This document shows, piece after piece, positions 53,907 through 62,827 of a DNA stretch of 64,000 nucleotides (position 1 is its first letter; each line of letters begins with the position of its first letter). Position numbers and translations under genes: made by a program. Source of the DNA: Parvibaculum sp045863935 (lineage in GTDB: Bacteria; Pseudomonadota; Alphaproteobacteria; Parvibaculales; Parvibaculaceae); NCBI RefSeq assembly GCF_045863935.1, contig NZ_BTVP01000004.1, forward strand, positions 66,099 to 130,098, given 5' to 3'. The notes below the pieces were generated by a model, which made no database searches, was not told the origin of the DNA, and worked only from the letters and a program-made list of their open reading frames with translations.

Positions 53907-55045
53907 GGCAGCTCTCCGTCGCGGCCGGGAGTGTCATGCGCGAACAGGTCGCGCAGCACGTCGGCGACGGACCTTGCGGCACCGGCACCACGTTTCGCGC
54001 GCGTGTGCGCCTCAGAAGAAAAGTTAGATTCTTGGTTAGACTCTAAGTTAGCGCCTGGATTCCGCTTTGCAGGCCAAAGGCTTAACTGGGGTTCGTGCGC
54101 CCGAAGTCCCGATAGTGCCGCGCCTGAAGTCCCGATACCCTTTGCGCCCGAAGTCACGAGCGTTTCCACACCCTTTTCAACAGGCACTGTGGATGTGCCC
54201 GCGGGCCGGATTTGCAGCAGCTCGCGGCGGCCTTCGCGGTAGATTTCGAGGCGGTATCCGAGCAGCGATTGCTTGGCGGCGATGCGGCGCAGATCGAGCG
54301 CGAAATCGGAAATCCGCGCCATGCTGCCGGATTTCTGGTGAAGGTGCGCGACCTCGAACAGCCAGCCGTGCGGCTGATGTCCGGCATGTTTTCGGGCGAC
54401 GCGATAGAGCCACCGTTCGATGCCGCCGGTCAGCCGGAAGTAGGCCGGGTCGATCGCCAGCACGAGCGAGCGATCGGTGACGCCGCGATAGAACCAGTCC
54501 GGCAGGACGAACTCCATGCCCTCGACGCGGCCGTCGCGGGTGGTCAGTTCCTCCCATTCGTTGATCCAGGAGAATTGATGCCGGCGCCAATGCTCGCCCT
54601 GCCGGATCGTCGTGCGGATGGACGTCGATTGCAGGCGGATGAGTGCGTTCTTGAGCAGGCGATACTCGCGCGCGCCGGTGGCGCGGCCGGTTGCCATGAG
54701 GAGCTGATACGGCGTGAAGCGGAAAAAGCGCGAGGTGCGCAGGCCGTTGTTCTCGGCCGCGACGATCTGCGAGGCGGCCCAGATGAGCACGTCGGCGTCC
54801 CAGATGGTCGCCATGCCGTAGTCGGCCATGCCGAACACCTCCACGCGGACGCCGCTGGATTCGTAGAGGATCGGCGCGGTGCGCTTGGCCTTGGCGAGCG
54901 AGAAGAACGGCCGTTCCATCAGGTCGCGTTGATCGCGGGGGCTCGCGTCGCCGGTCGCGACCACGAAGGGGTCGAGGCGGCTGCGCTCGCTGGCGTCGTG
55001 GCTAGACTGCGCGGCGGCGGGGCGATGATCGTCGTCGTGCAGCAT
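53903..55045 (-). CDS. repA: Replication initiator protein A (RepA-like)
   Basis: 380 residues of the RPA family: MERPFFSLAKAKRTAPILYE, GMATIWDADVLIWAASQIV and WLYRVARKHAGHQP. Such proteins may initiate autonomous replication of the excised circle. The 3' half from about 54050 on is richer in A/T. It starts 1 bp after the AlpA-type gene and runs straight into DUF2840, with no parA between. Confidence 0.85.
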   Translation of the reverse strand: MLHDDDHRPAAAQSSHDASERSRLDPFVVATGDASPRDQRDLMERPFFSLAKAKRTAPILYESSGVRVEVFGMADYGMATIWDADVLIWAASQIVAAENNGLRTSRFFRFTPYQLLMATGRATGAREYRLLKNALIRLQSTSIRTTIRQGEHWRRHQFSWINEWEELTTRDGRVEGMEFVLPDWFYRGVTDRSLVLAIDPAYFRLTGGIERWLYRVARKHAGHQPHGWLFEVAHLHQKSGSMARISDFALDLRRIAAKQSLLGYRLEIYREGRRELLQIRPAGTSTVPVEKGVETLVTSGAKGIGTSGAALSGLRAHEPQLSLWPAKRNPGANLESNQESNFSSEAHTRAKRGAGAARSVADVLRDLFAHDTPGRDGELP

Positions 55046-55318
55046 TCAGCACTCGCCCCGCTCTTGCGGCGTCAGCGGGCGGGCCGGGAAGACCGTGCCC
55101 GCGTTCGGATCGCGGGTGGATTTGCGGGTGCCGATCTCGGTCCAGGCTTCGAGATCGTGAATGGTGTAGAGGACGCGGCCACCGACCTTGCGATAGGTCG
55201 GGCCGGTTCCGTAGGTGCGATGCTTCTCAAGGGTGCGGATGGAGATGCCGAGGAAGCGCGCGGCTTCCTGTGTGCGCAGCAGGCGCGGCGGCATGTCCGC
55301 ATTGGGGCGGATGGCCAT
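55046..55318 (-). CDS. Helix-turn-helix (AlpA/excisionase-like) protein
   Basis: 90 residues: LLRTQEAARFLGISIRTLEK, then HRTYGTGPTYRKVGGRVLYT and IHDLEAWTEIG. A MerR-type single-domain DNA-binding protein that typically precedes repA in these elements. Likely regulator of repA and perhaps of transfer. A 40-bp element 73-112 bp upstream is shared with the AlpA gene at 17933. Confidence 0.85.
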   Translation of the reverse strand: MAIRPNADMPPRLLRTQEAARFLGISIRTLEKHRTYGTGPTYRKVGGRVLYTIHDLEAWTEIGTRKSTRDPNAGTVFPARPLTPQERGEC

Positions 55319-55390
55319 AGGATCACCTCTGGATCATGGGTTGGTGCACGCTGCCGTCGTGGCGGCGGGCTATGGCGAACCATGGCGAGG

Positions 55391-55430
55391 GATCGGCGGC
55401 CGGTAGCGTGCCGCATTTGCGCTTATGCGC
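55391..55430 (-). promoter_or_regulatory. Shared 40-bp element upstream of AlpA gene 2
   Basis: Matches 18384-18423 at 35 of 40 bases, with the core TCGGCGGC-x3-TAG. See the entry at 18384. Confidence 0.45.
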
Positions 55431-55793
55431 TGGCGGCACCCCGCGAAAAGACCATCACGAAGCGAAGAAGTTTTGGTAATTCAGTGGCTCATTGCCTGCC
55501 GTGTGGATTCGGCGAAGACATCGCCATGCGGTTCGGTTATGACTGGTAACGGAGCAGAGACGCGCTGCTCCGGGGCGTCGAAACCCCTCACGAACGGTTG
55601 GTGCTGGCCGTTACGGCACCGAACTCCTTGACCTTATGGTCGGGGAGCCTGTGGCGTATGCAACAGGTTCACCCGAACTAAAGGCCACGGGGCCGTTTCG
55701 TGACGGTTTCGAACTCCCCGATCACCAAGAGTCATAGAGGATGTTTGCGGGGGCGTACCGCAGACCAAATCTCCTCGGCATTGGGGAGTTGTT
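55431..55793. other. Non-coding region with possible replication origin
   Basis: About 360 bp between divergent genes. It contains short repeated elements around TTTCG-x-GACGG and GTTTCGAACTCC but no clear iterons. An oriV near repA would be expected here; it cannot be shown. Confidence 0.3.
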
Positions 55794-56090
55794 ATGCAAA
55801 TCGATCTCGATCCTGACGTGGCCGATGAAGCACCAACAGTAAACGTCGTCACGCCCTATGACGAGCAGCACTACGTCACCTATCTGCGTCTTCTCGATGC
55901 CAGCCGGGACGGCGCGGACTGGCAGGAGGTGACGCGCGTTGTCTTGCACCGCGATCCCATCGCCGAGAAATCGCGCAGCCGCCGTTGCTGGGAAAGCCAT
56001 CTAGCTCGCGCGCAATGGCTCTCAGGCTCGGGCTATCGGCGCATTCTGGAACAGGCGGTCGCGGCGGTGCGCGGCGACAAACCGATATAG
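55794..56090 (+). CDS. Small ICE-associated DNA-binding-type protein
   Basis: 98 residues: MQIDLDPDVADEAPTVNVVT, YLRLLDASRDGADWQEVTRV and SHLARAQWLSGSGYRRIL. Members of this roughly 100-residue family occur in most elements of this type, divergent from the AlpA-repA transcript, and are usually described as DNA-binding; the function is untested. It ends 2 bp before the convergent DUF2285 gene. Confidence 0.7.
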   Translation: MQIDLDPDVADEAPTVNVVTPYDEQHYVTYLRLLDASRDGADWQEVTRVVLHRDPIAEKSRSRRCWESHLARAQWLSGSGYRRILEQAVAAVRGDKPI

Positions 56091-56092
56091 CC

Positions 56093-56876
56093 TTATTTGC
56101 CGGATGCCTTGAGCGGGTAGTGCAGCAGCAACCTGTAGCCGCCGCGCATCATCTTGATGCCATGCGCCACCAGACGGCGGGCCTTGTTCTTGCGCGGATC
56201 GACCTCGAAATCCTCTTTCGTGCCGCTGAACCCAAGCAGGACTTCCGAAATGGCGCGGTAACTCTCGCCGCGAAGGCGAGCGTCCAGCGCGCGCAACGAC
56301 AAGATATGCCATTGCCGAAGTTGGGCGGGCAGCGCACGGAAGTCACGCCCCGGTTGATGGCCCTTGAGCGCGCGGACCAGTCGGCGGGCAGCATGAGAAC
56401 GAAGATCGTAGAAGGCGTCGATCGGCAGGACTGTGCCATAGAATGCCGCCGCATCGGGAACGGCGTGCGGCAACCAGAACTGATGCGCGACACCATCGAC
56501 CTGCCAGATGCCATGCCAGCCATCGGTAGCCTGGCGCAGGTCGAGACCGTCAAGATGCGCCAGCGTAACTATTGGCTCGGTCTCTCCGTTGCGATGCTGC
56601 ACCGGGGAAAGCCAGATGGCCTGCGGTTGAAGGCTTGGGCTCCAGAATAGGGCCTGCCGATCAGATGGGGTTTCAGGATCGGTCGGAAAATCGCAACCCC
56701 CAGCGTTGCACAAAGGCTTCCAGCCGTTCTGGGGCCGGCTTGCTCGATGCGGTGATAGCCTGAAACTCACGACGATAGTCGTCGTCGCGGCGGAGATATT
56801 CCCAAGCGAAACCGGCAGCGGGTATGCTCTTGGCAAATTTATAAGCCGCCGGAGAACGCCAATCGATGCTCAGCAT
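56093..56876 (-). pseudogene. DUF6499-DUF2285 gene with frameshift
   Basis: From the ATG at 56876 the first 67 codons read MLSIDWRSPAAYKFAKSIPA, AGFAWEYLRRDDDYRREFQA and end RWGLRFSDRS, an early stop. The expected continuation FPTDPETPSDRQALFWSP lies in the next frame after four A at 56687-56690 and runs on to 56093 (ending YRLLLHYPLKASGK). The second part has no start codon of its own near its beginning. A single base too many in the A run explains it. It could be a pseudogene, a sequencing error or a frameshifted expressed gene. Confidence 0.7.
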
Positions 56877-56980
56877 GGCGTTGCCTCCCTATACCGGACA
56901 CATGCAAAGCAACGCCCGGATAGAGAGCTTCAAGCATTGGTTGAAATAACTGTAGCCGCGCTGTCAAGATAACTGGATCG

Positions 56981-57002
56981 CCTAAATCGATCAATATTTA
57001 GG
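56981..57002. promoter_or_regulatory. Inverted repeat upstream of DUF6499 gene
   Basis: CCTAAAT at 56981-56987 and ATTTAGG at 56996-57002, with 8 bp between: a perfect 7-bp inverted repeat in an AT-rich patch of an otherwise GC-rich element. Plausible operator about 105 bp before the minus-strand gene. Confidence 0.4.
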
Positions 57003-57158
57003 TTATTTTCTTCTTAATAGAGCTTGTGTGCTTTTGCGAGCCGGGCGTGGCCCGGCGAGCGCGGCCATGCTTTCGGCAGGGCCGCGCTGCCGATCCGAGC
57101 CGTCGGATCGGCATGGTCGCGACAGCCTTGCGGTCAGAGGCACGAATGCCTCGCCGGC

Positions 57159-57323
57159 CTACGCAAAGGGGTCTACTTCGGAGACGATGCTATCTTCATC
57201 GCCGTCATATTCGGTGGCGGGGGTCACGCTCATGGTGCCGTCGCCGGCGCGGAAGACGACGATGACGACCATCAGGGTGGCGGCCAGGCTGACGGCGTAG
57301 GCGTTGGCGGCGGTGAGGCTCAT
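57159..57323 (-). CDS. Small membrane protein, 54 residues
   Basis: An ATG at 57323 opens MSLTAANAYAVSLAATLMVV, a hydrophobic stretch continuing IVVFRAG, and a C-terminal acidic tail ending VSEVDPFA. One transmembrane helix is predicted. Related small proteins may occur in ICEs; I cannot name the family. A TPATEYD motif also appears on the other strand near 57617, perhaps a decayed relative. Confidence 0.4.
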   Translation of the reverse strand: MSLTAANAYAVSLAATLMVVIVVFRAGDGTMSVTPATEYDGDEDSIVSEVDPFA

Positions 57324-57795
57324 GATCCGGCTTCCGTTTTGGCGGGGACCATCCCCGCTCGACGGCGGCCGAAGTGTTCAGGTCTGGGCCGGGGTCATCG
57401 CGTAGGCGAAGCTGAAGCGACCGCACGCTTGCGTAGCGGACCCCATGAGGGTTGACCCTGGAAGGCCGGGACCGGAACCAAGGTTGAGCCCAAAGAGCGG
57501 GGTGGTTCGCGCCACTTCGGAAAAGAGGCCGGATGAGCGTCACCGTCGTCATCGCTGGTTTCGCGACACTGGCTCCTTGATGGCCGCATCGTCCGTCGTG
57601 ATCCTCGGGGCGCTTGGGACGCCCGCCACCGAATATGACGATGCCGTGTGCGCCGGCCTCCCGATCCTTCCGCGTCGACCGGGGAGGGCGCGGTCTAGCG
57701 GCAAATCTGGCGGCGATCTCGCCCCGTCTTGGCGGCACTCTCGCGCGAACATGAAAAATCCCGGCGGCTTTCGCCGCCGGGTTCTTTCCTTCCGA
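57324..57795. other. Non-coding region before ssb terminus
   Basis: About 470 bp. On the plus strand, MSVTVVIAGFATLAP at 57535 and, in another frame, MAASSVVILGALGTPATEYD at 57580 look like one small membrane protein split by a frameshift. Otherwise no gene is seen. Confidence 0.35.
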
Positions 57796-58197
57796 TCAGA
57801 ACGGGATGTCGTCATCCATGTCGCGCTGGTCGTCGTTGTCCTCGGCCTGCTTTGCCCGGCTGAGGAAGTCGACCGTCTCGGCGATGATCTCGCAGCCGTA
57901 GCGGTCGTTGCCCCGCTGATCGGTCCATTTGGTGTAGTGGATGCGGCCGCGAACCAGAACCTTCATCCCCTTGTCGCAATGCGCCTGGACCGTCTTGCCG
58001 AGACCGTTGAAGACGGTGATCCGGTGCCATTCGGTGTCCTGCACCCGGCGGCCTTCGCTGTCGCGGACGACCTTGCCTTCCGAGTAGCGGGGGCGCGAGG
58101 TCGCGAGGGTGAAGTGGGTTATGCTCGTGCCGCTCTGGGTGTTGCGGGTTTCCGGGGTCTGGCCGATGTTGCCGGCGAGGATGACGATGTTCTGCAT
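57796..58197 (-). CDS. ssb: Single-stranded DNA-binding protein
   Basis: 133 residues of the OB fold: NIVILAGNIGQTPETRNTQS, EWHRITVFNGLGKTVQAHC and KGMKVLVRGRIHYTKWTDQR. The acidic C-terminal tip MDDDIPF is the SSB interaction motif. The element's own SSB probably coats the transferred strand. The ATG at 58197 starts the conserved domain. Confidence 0.93.
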   Translation of the reverse strand: MQNIVILAGNIGQTPETRNTQSGTSITHFTLATSRPRYSEGKVVRDSEGRRVQDTEWHRITVFNGLGKTVQAHCDKGMKVLVRGRIHYTKWTDQRGNDRYGCEIIAETVDFLSRAKQAEDNDDQRDMDDDIPF

Positions 58198-58690
58198 TTT
58201 CAGTCTCCGTTGCTTCCCGGAGGGATCATTCCCTCCGACGAGACCCGAAAAAGGACGTCTGGAGACTCCTGCATCGCCGCCCTTGGCGGCGGCTTGACCC
58301 GCAAGGTCCGGGTGGTGCGGGCAGCCGCGCTTGCGCGGCAACACGGCCGGAAACCGCGGGGGTTGCCGGAGGAAACAGAACGGACTTAGGGGATCAGTCA
58401 GTCGGGGGGATTGGTGCGTCCGAAAGCCCGATGGAGACGCCTTTTCAGAACCATCGTCCTTGCCGGTGCGATGCCCGGATCAGGCCCCAGCCCGCATCGA
58501 CGCCCTGCGCATCGTATCAGCCCGTTTCAACCCGATCACCCGCATCGCTGCGACGGGAAAAGCCAATCGTCTGCGCGAAGCGCCTGCCGGATTATCAGGA
58601 CACCGACGGGACAGGCTCGAATCCCGCGACAGGCGATGGCGTGGGTCCTGACCATGCGCGTGGAGGATGACGGGCTCGCGGCCACGGCCG
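58198..58690. other. Non-coding region upstream of ssb
   Basis: About 490 bp. Open frames on both strands have arginine-rich composition without family signatures. The ssb promoter should lie in 58200-58300. Confidence 0.35.
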
Positions 58691-58873
58691 TCACGCAGCC
58701 AAGGGACCGGCCGGCATTGCGCCGACCTTCTCCGCGCCCGGATATCCGCCGATGTCGGTCTTCTCGATGCCGAGTGAAGCGCGCCAGGAACGACACGATC
58801 GCCGCGCCACGGCTTTGACGCCGGCCTCTGACCGGAAGGTGAAACCGGCGGGGAATGCTGCCGGGATCGGCAT
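58691..58873 (-). CDS. Possible small protein, 60 residues
   Basis: ATG at 58873, MPIPAAFPAGFTFRSEAGVK, ending GAMPAGPLAA. It follows the membrane-protein gene by 23 bp on the same strand. No family is recognised, so coding is uncertain. Confidence 0.25.
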   Translation of the reverse strand: MPIPAAFPAGFTFRSEAGVKAVARRSCRSWRASLGIEKTDIGGYPGAEKVGAMPAGPLAA

Positions 58874-58896
58874 GGGAGCGCTGGAGCGCCGCCACC

Positions 58897-59313
58897 TCAA
58901 CGGGCGGGGCTGGAGCTTGCGACGCCGTTCAGATTGATGAGGGCGGCGATGCCGACGACCAGTCCGCTCGCGCCGCAGAGCAGGTTCAGCGCGAAGCCTG
59001 AGTCGATCATGGTCTTCGTCGCGCCATGCACCAGCGCGTAGCCGGCGATGGCCGAAGGCGCGGCGAACAGCGCGAGCGCGCCGAGGCGCAGGGCCGGGTT
59101 CTTCGCGAAGCCGAGGACCGCGAGGACCAACAGGACCGAGGCGAGCGCCGCGCCGAGGGCAGCGACGGCGGACATGAGGAAGCCGGCGCCGGCCCCATGG
59201 ACATATTGGAACGCCGTGATGGCGGTCATCACGGGCAGCGCATAGATCGCGAGGTGCCAGGCGATCACGGCAAGGGTGATGGTCAGTGAGGCGGCGAGAA
59301 GGATCAGCGTCAT
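58897..59313 (-). CDS. Four-helix membrane protein of unknown function
   Basis: 138 residues with about four transmembrane segments: LILLAASLTITLAVIAWHLA, FLMSAVAALGAALASVLLVL and FALNLLCGASGLVVGIAALI. No soluble domain. Probably an accessory ICE protein. Confidence 0.55.
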   Translation of the reverse strand: MTLILLAASLTITLAVIAWHLAIYALPVMTAITAFQYVHGAGAGFLMSAVAALGAALASVLLVLAVLGFAKNPALRLGALALFAAPSAIAGYALVHGATKTMIDSGFALNLLCGASGLVVGIAALINLNGVASSSPAR

Positions 59314-59571
59314 GGAAACCTCCGGGTGAACGGATGAGGATCACGACAGGCTGCTTCTGGATACGCTCTACCTGCGACTATGTTGCTTCGCCGGTTCTTC
59401 GCAAAAGATAAGAGTGAGCTTTGATCCGCTCGTCAAGTCAGCTTGGGGAAGCGGATTTGCTTTATAGGGGCGCCAGGACTGTGCGTTGGGGAAAGTAACG
59501 GTGAACGGGCGGCGCTCCCGAACTGGCGTCACCCCCGGCGCAATTCTATCTGTGTTCGCAAAGGGGGATTC
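59314..59571. other. Divergent gap with promoter of the nuclease-like gene
   Basis: Some 260 bp, AT-richer than the flanks, ending in the ribosome site AAGGGGG 5 bp before the ATG at 59572. No operator identified. Confidence 0.35.
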
Positions 59572-60489
59572 ATGCCGACGACAATGTGTGAACTGGCGAC
59601 CAAGCTGCCGCTCTTGATCGGCCAGCTTCTCGATCGCGAAAGCCATCTTGAGCGCGGGCGTTTCCGGGAGGAGACGATGACCGATATTTTCACGGGCGCG
59701 CTGGCTGCGTTTGCCGGCCCCAATCTCGTGATTCAATATCCGATCGAAGTCGATACTGGCGGCGATCTTGATCTGCGCTTCTGGCACGCGGAGAGCCGCC
59801 GCAACCTCTGCGTCAGGATTCAGGCCAAGCGCCTGAACGCCGCGGACAAGGGCTCGAAAGCGGTCAAGATCAAACATCGCGCTTACAATGAGCTGCTTCA
59901 CTATCCGCCGACGGCGACGGACTACCAGTTCCGGGTTCTGCGCGACGCGCCTGATCCGTGGATACCGCTCTATATGTTTTACAATCATCATAGCGTAACG
60001 CGCGATCCCGCATTCGTCAGGACAACGCCGACCATCAAGGGGATCAATCTGGCCTTTGCCAGCGACATCGCCGATGAGCTTGAGGTGAAACTGGCCTCCG
60101 CGTCGGCAACGCCGAGGAAGATCAAGCACCACAAACGGCTCAGCCATCTGCGCAAGCATTTCTTCGGGATCGAGGCGATCCTGTGCCCGCCGGGAGACTG
60201 GAAGGGCGAAGCCGTTCCTCCGCCGGATTTCGTGCAGCAATCCCTGAGAGAGAGGTATCGCTGGGATGCCCCTGGCGTGAAAGGCAGGGACGATGTGGAT
60301 GCGGTCATCCGCCGCCTTCTGGAGCCCACCGGCCTCGTCGTTGCTAGCGATGTCGGTCGCCGCTTGCCGGATGGCCCGGCGATCCGCGTCAGGCAACGTG
60401 ACGTCGAGGTTCCGACGATTACCTTCATTTCCGGTCGAACCAGTGATGACCGGACGCCGACCATCACCGACAATCCTGGCGGTCAATAA
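59572..60489 (+). CDS. DUF6615-like protein, putative PD-(D/E)XK nuclease
   Basis: 305 residues from the ATG at 59572, after AAGGGGG. Near the N-terminus: RFREETMTDIFTGALAAFAG, then EVDTGGDLDLRFWH and CVRIQAKRL. E-x(n)-D...Q-x-K spacing resembles the catalytic core of Mrr-like nucleases. It is one of few plus-strand genes in this part of the ICE, and so is probably separate cargo. A phage- or DNA-defence role is inferred from the motif only. Confidence 0.6.
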   Translation: MPTTMCELATKLPLLIGQLLDRESHLERGRFREETMTDIFTGALAAFAGPNLVIQYPIEVDTGGDLDLRFWHAESRRNLCVRIQAKRLNAADKGSKAVKIKHRAYNELLHYPPTATDYQFRVLRDAPDPWIPLYMFYNHHSVTRDPAFVRTTPTIKGINLAFASDIADELEVKLASASATPRKIKHHKRLSHLRKHFFGIEAILCPPGDWKGEAVPPPDFVQQSLRERYRWDAPGVKGRDDVDAVIRRLLEPTGLVVASDVGRRLPDGPAIRVRQRDVEVPTITFISGRTSDDRTPTITDNPGGQ

Positions 60490-60510
60490 GGCCGGGGTGG
60501 ACGGCGGCGC

Positions 60511-61443
60511 TTACGCGCCGCCGTCGAACTTCATGACCGGGATGCCGAGCTTGCGGGCCTTGTCGGCGAGGTTGTCCTGAATCCCGGTGCCGGGGAAATG
60601 AATTACGCCGATCGGCATGGTGTCGAGTATCGCGTCGTTGCGTTTGAAGGGAGCTGCCTTGGCGTGCTTGGTCCAGTCGGGCTTGAAGGCGACCTGCGTG
60701 ACCTTGCGATTGTCGGCCCATTTCGCGGCGATGAGTTCGGCGCCCTTCGGGCTTCCGCCGTGCAGCAGCACCATGCCCGGATGCTTGGCGTGAACCTGAT
60801 CGAGCTTGGCCCAGATCAGGCGGTGATCGTTGAAGTCGAGACCGCCGGTGAAGGCGATCTTGGGGCCGGCGGGCAGCAGCACCTCATTTGCGGCGCGGCG
60901 CTTGGCGGCGAGGAAATCGCGGCTGTCGATCATCGCGGCGGTCAGGTTGCGATGGTTGACCATCGAGCCGGTGCGGGGCCGCCAGATCGAATGGGTGTTG
61001 CGCTCGAAGTGTTCGGCGGCTTGGTCGCGCATTAATTCAAAGGCGTCGCGCCGTTCGAGAAGGGTCTGTCCCTCGGCCGTCAGGCGTTCGAGTTCGACCG
61101 ACTTCACCTCGGAGCCATCCTGTTCCCGCTGGAGGCGGCGCTGGGCGACTTCGTTATCGTCCAGCTCGCGTTCGATCCGGTCGGTGGCGCGGTGGAAGAG
61201 GTTGACCGTGCCCCAGAGCAATTCTTCGAGGTCGGGTTCGAGGCGGGTGTCCGCGAGCGTCACCACGAGGGCGTCGAAGATGTCGGCGATGCTGCCGGCG
61301 ACAACATGGCCGTCGGGGAGCGGCCGCGGGTCCGGTTCGTCCTCGAAGGGGCGGTAGCCGTAGAGCGTTAGTTCCTGGAGGACGTGATCGGTCGGGGAGG
61401 AGGCGTGGTGGGGTTCGTAAGCGGTGTCGTGTTCTTCGGTCAT
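60511..61443 (-). CDS. DUF2493 (SLOG/YspA-like) protein
   Basis: 310 residues. The N-terminal helical part is followed by a Rossmann-like SLOG domain: LPAGPKIAFTGGLDFNDHRL, MVLLHGGSPKGAELIAAKWA, and VTQVAFKPDWTKHAKAAPFK. SLOG domains bind nucleotides or their derivatives. The ATG at 61443 was chosen because the upstream extension is short and basic. Constant neighbour of the toprim gene in these elements. Confidence 0.82.
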   Translation of the reverse strand: MTEEHDTAYEPHHASSPTDHVLQELTLYGYRPFEDEPDPRPLPDGHVVAGSIADIFDALVVTLADTRLEPDLEELLWGTVNLFHRATDRIERELDDNEVAQRRLQREQDGSEVKSVELERLTAEGQTLLERRDAFELMRDQAAEHFERNTHSIWRPRTGSMVNHRNLTAAMIDSRDFLAAKRRAANEVLLPAGPKIAFTGGLDFNDHRLIWAKLDQVHAKHPGMVLLHGGSPKGAELIAAKWADNRKVTQVAFKPDWTKHAKAAPFKRNDAILDTMPIGVIHFPGTGIQDNLADKARKLGIPVMKFDGGA

Positions 61444-61765
61444 GGCGGACTTCCTTCGTCTCGTGACCGCGCCCATCGCGGCCTTCATGGCGACGAAGGC
61501 GGCGGGCGGGACGGACCTGCACCTGACGCGAAGCGGAAGGCCGGAACGCAGAGGAGGATGGCGAAGGCCGTCGATTTTGCCTCGCGATGCAAAGCGCCCC
61601 TCGGGGGCGCGGCGGAAAATCGTCGGGCGCAGCTATTGCCTGTCCGGCCCGGCTGCTGCCCGATCGCCCTCTCAGAAGGCCGTGGGTGCGGCTCCTTGAG
61701 ACGAAAGCTCCGCCAGCATCGTGACCGACACGACGCCGCGAGGCTCCATCACCCTCCCTTGCCGG
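61444..61765. other. Gap between DUF2493 and toprim genes
   Basis: About 320 bp without a supported gene; a plus-strand frame at 61424-61699 overlaps the DUF2493 start and is a composition artefact. Confidence 0.35.
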
Positions 61766-62827
61766 TCAGACCGCCAGGGACATGAAGCGGGCGACGTCCT
61801 GGGGGATGATCTGGTCCCGCAGCCGTGCCGCCAATGTGTCGCGGCCGAGCAGCCGGAGATCCTCGTTGAAGTCCCCGAGGCGCGGTGTGAGCACCACCGT
61901 CTCGATCCCGACCGCGCTGGTGCGCTCGATCAGGGTCGTCATTGCGCCGTCGCCCGCCGGATCGTTGTCGCGAGCGATATAGAGCCGCCGCAGCGTCGCC
62001 GGGAACAGGATGGCGCAGAGGTGGGCGGCCGAGAGCGCCGCCATGGACGGCAGGGTGGGCAGGACGGATCGGACGGACAGCACCGTTTCGATGCCTTCGC
62101 CGGCCGCCATCACCTCCGAGCCCATGCCGAAGCGGACGGCCGACCCGAGAAGATCACCCATCGCACGCCGGGGTGTCTCGATGGGCGCGCGGCCGAGACG
62201 CGCTTCGCTGAAGCCAACAGGGTCGAGCCAGGTGCGATGCGCGCCGGTCAGTTTGCCGGAGAGGTCGGTGACGGCGGCGATCATCGCGGGCCAAGTCTCG
62301 GTCGGTGCGTGCTCGTCGGGCCGATAGTAGCAGCGCGGATGGAAGCGCAGCGCGCCGGTTTCATGCAGGGCCGTGATGGCGCGGTCCCGCAGATAGGTCT
62401 CCACGCGCGTTCGCGCGATGGACCGCGACATGGCGAAAAGCCGCTCCGCCGCTTCTGCCGACCCTGCCGGTGCGGGTGCGACGCTCCCCTTCAATCTCCC
62501 CGGTTCCGGGTCGGGATGGGGCAGACTGAGGAAGGTCCGCGCTTCCTCGGCCACGTCCTTGAAGTCGATGAGACCGCAGCTTTCGCGGATGACGTCGAGA
62601 AGATCGCCATGCTCGGCCGTCGCCGCATCGGTCCATTTGCCCGCCGCGCCCTTGCCGGTTTCGGAGCCCTTGAGGCGCACGAACATCGAGCGGCCGGGTG
62701 TGTTGCGGACATCGCCGACCAGCCAGTAGCGGCCTTCGCGGTGCCCCGAGGACAGATAGTGGCGGCATACCGCCTCGGCCTGACGGCCGAGACGGATCGC
62801 GAGTTCGCCGGCGTCGAGGCGGGCCAT
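61766..62827 (-). CDS. Toprim-domain primase-like protein
   Basis: 353 residues. The N-terminal zinc-free primase-like part has RYWLVGDVRNTPGRSMFVRL. The toprim acid pair region is VMAAGEGIETVLSVRSVLPT, then LRRLYIARDNDPAGDGAM. Often found in ICEs with DUF2493 and the strawberry-notch helicase; possibly primes replication of the transferred DNA. Its ATG at 62827 overlaps the upstream TAA by 1 bp. Confidence 0.85.
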   Translation of the reverse strand: MARLDAGELAIRLGRQAEAVCRHYLSSGHREGRYWLVGDVRNTPGRSMFVRLKGSETGKGAAGKWTDAATAEHGDLLDVIRESCGLIDFKDVAEEARTFLSLPHPDPEPGRLKGSVAPAPAGSAEAAERLFAMSRSIARTRVETYLRDRAITALHETGALRFHPRCYYRPDEHAPTETWPAMIAAVTDLSGKLTGAHRTWLDPVGFSEARLGRAPIETPRRAMGDLLGSAVRFGMGSEVMAAGEGIETVLSVRSVLPTLPSMAALSAAHLCAILFPATLRRLYIARDNDPAGDGAMTTLIERTSAVGIETVVLTPRLGDFNEDLRLLGRDTLAARLRDQIIPQDVARFMSLAV

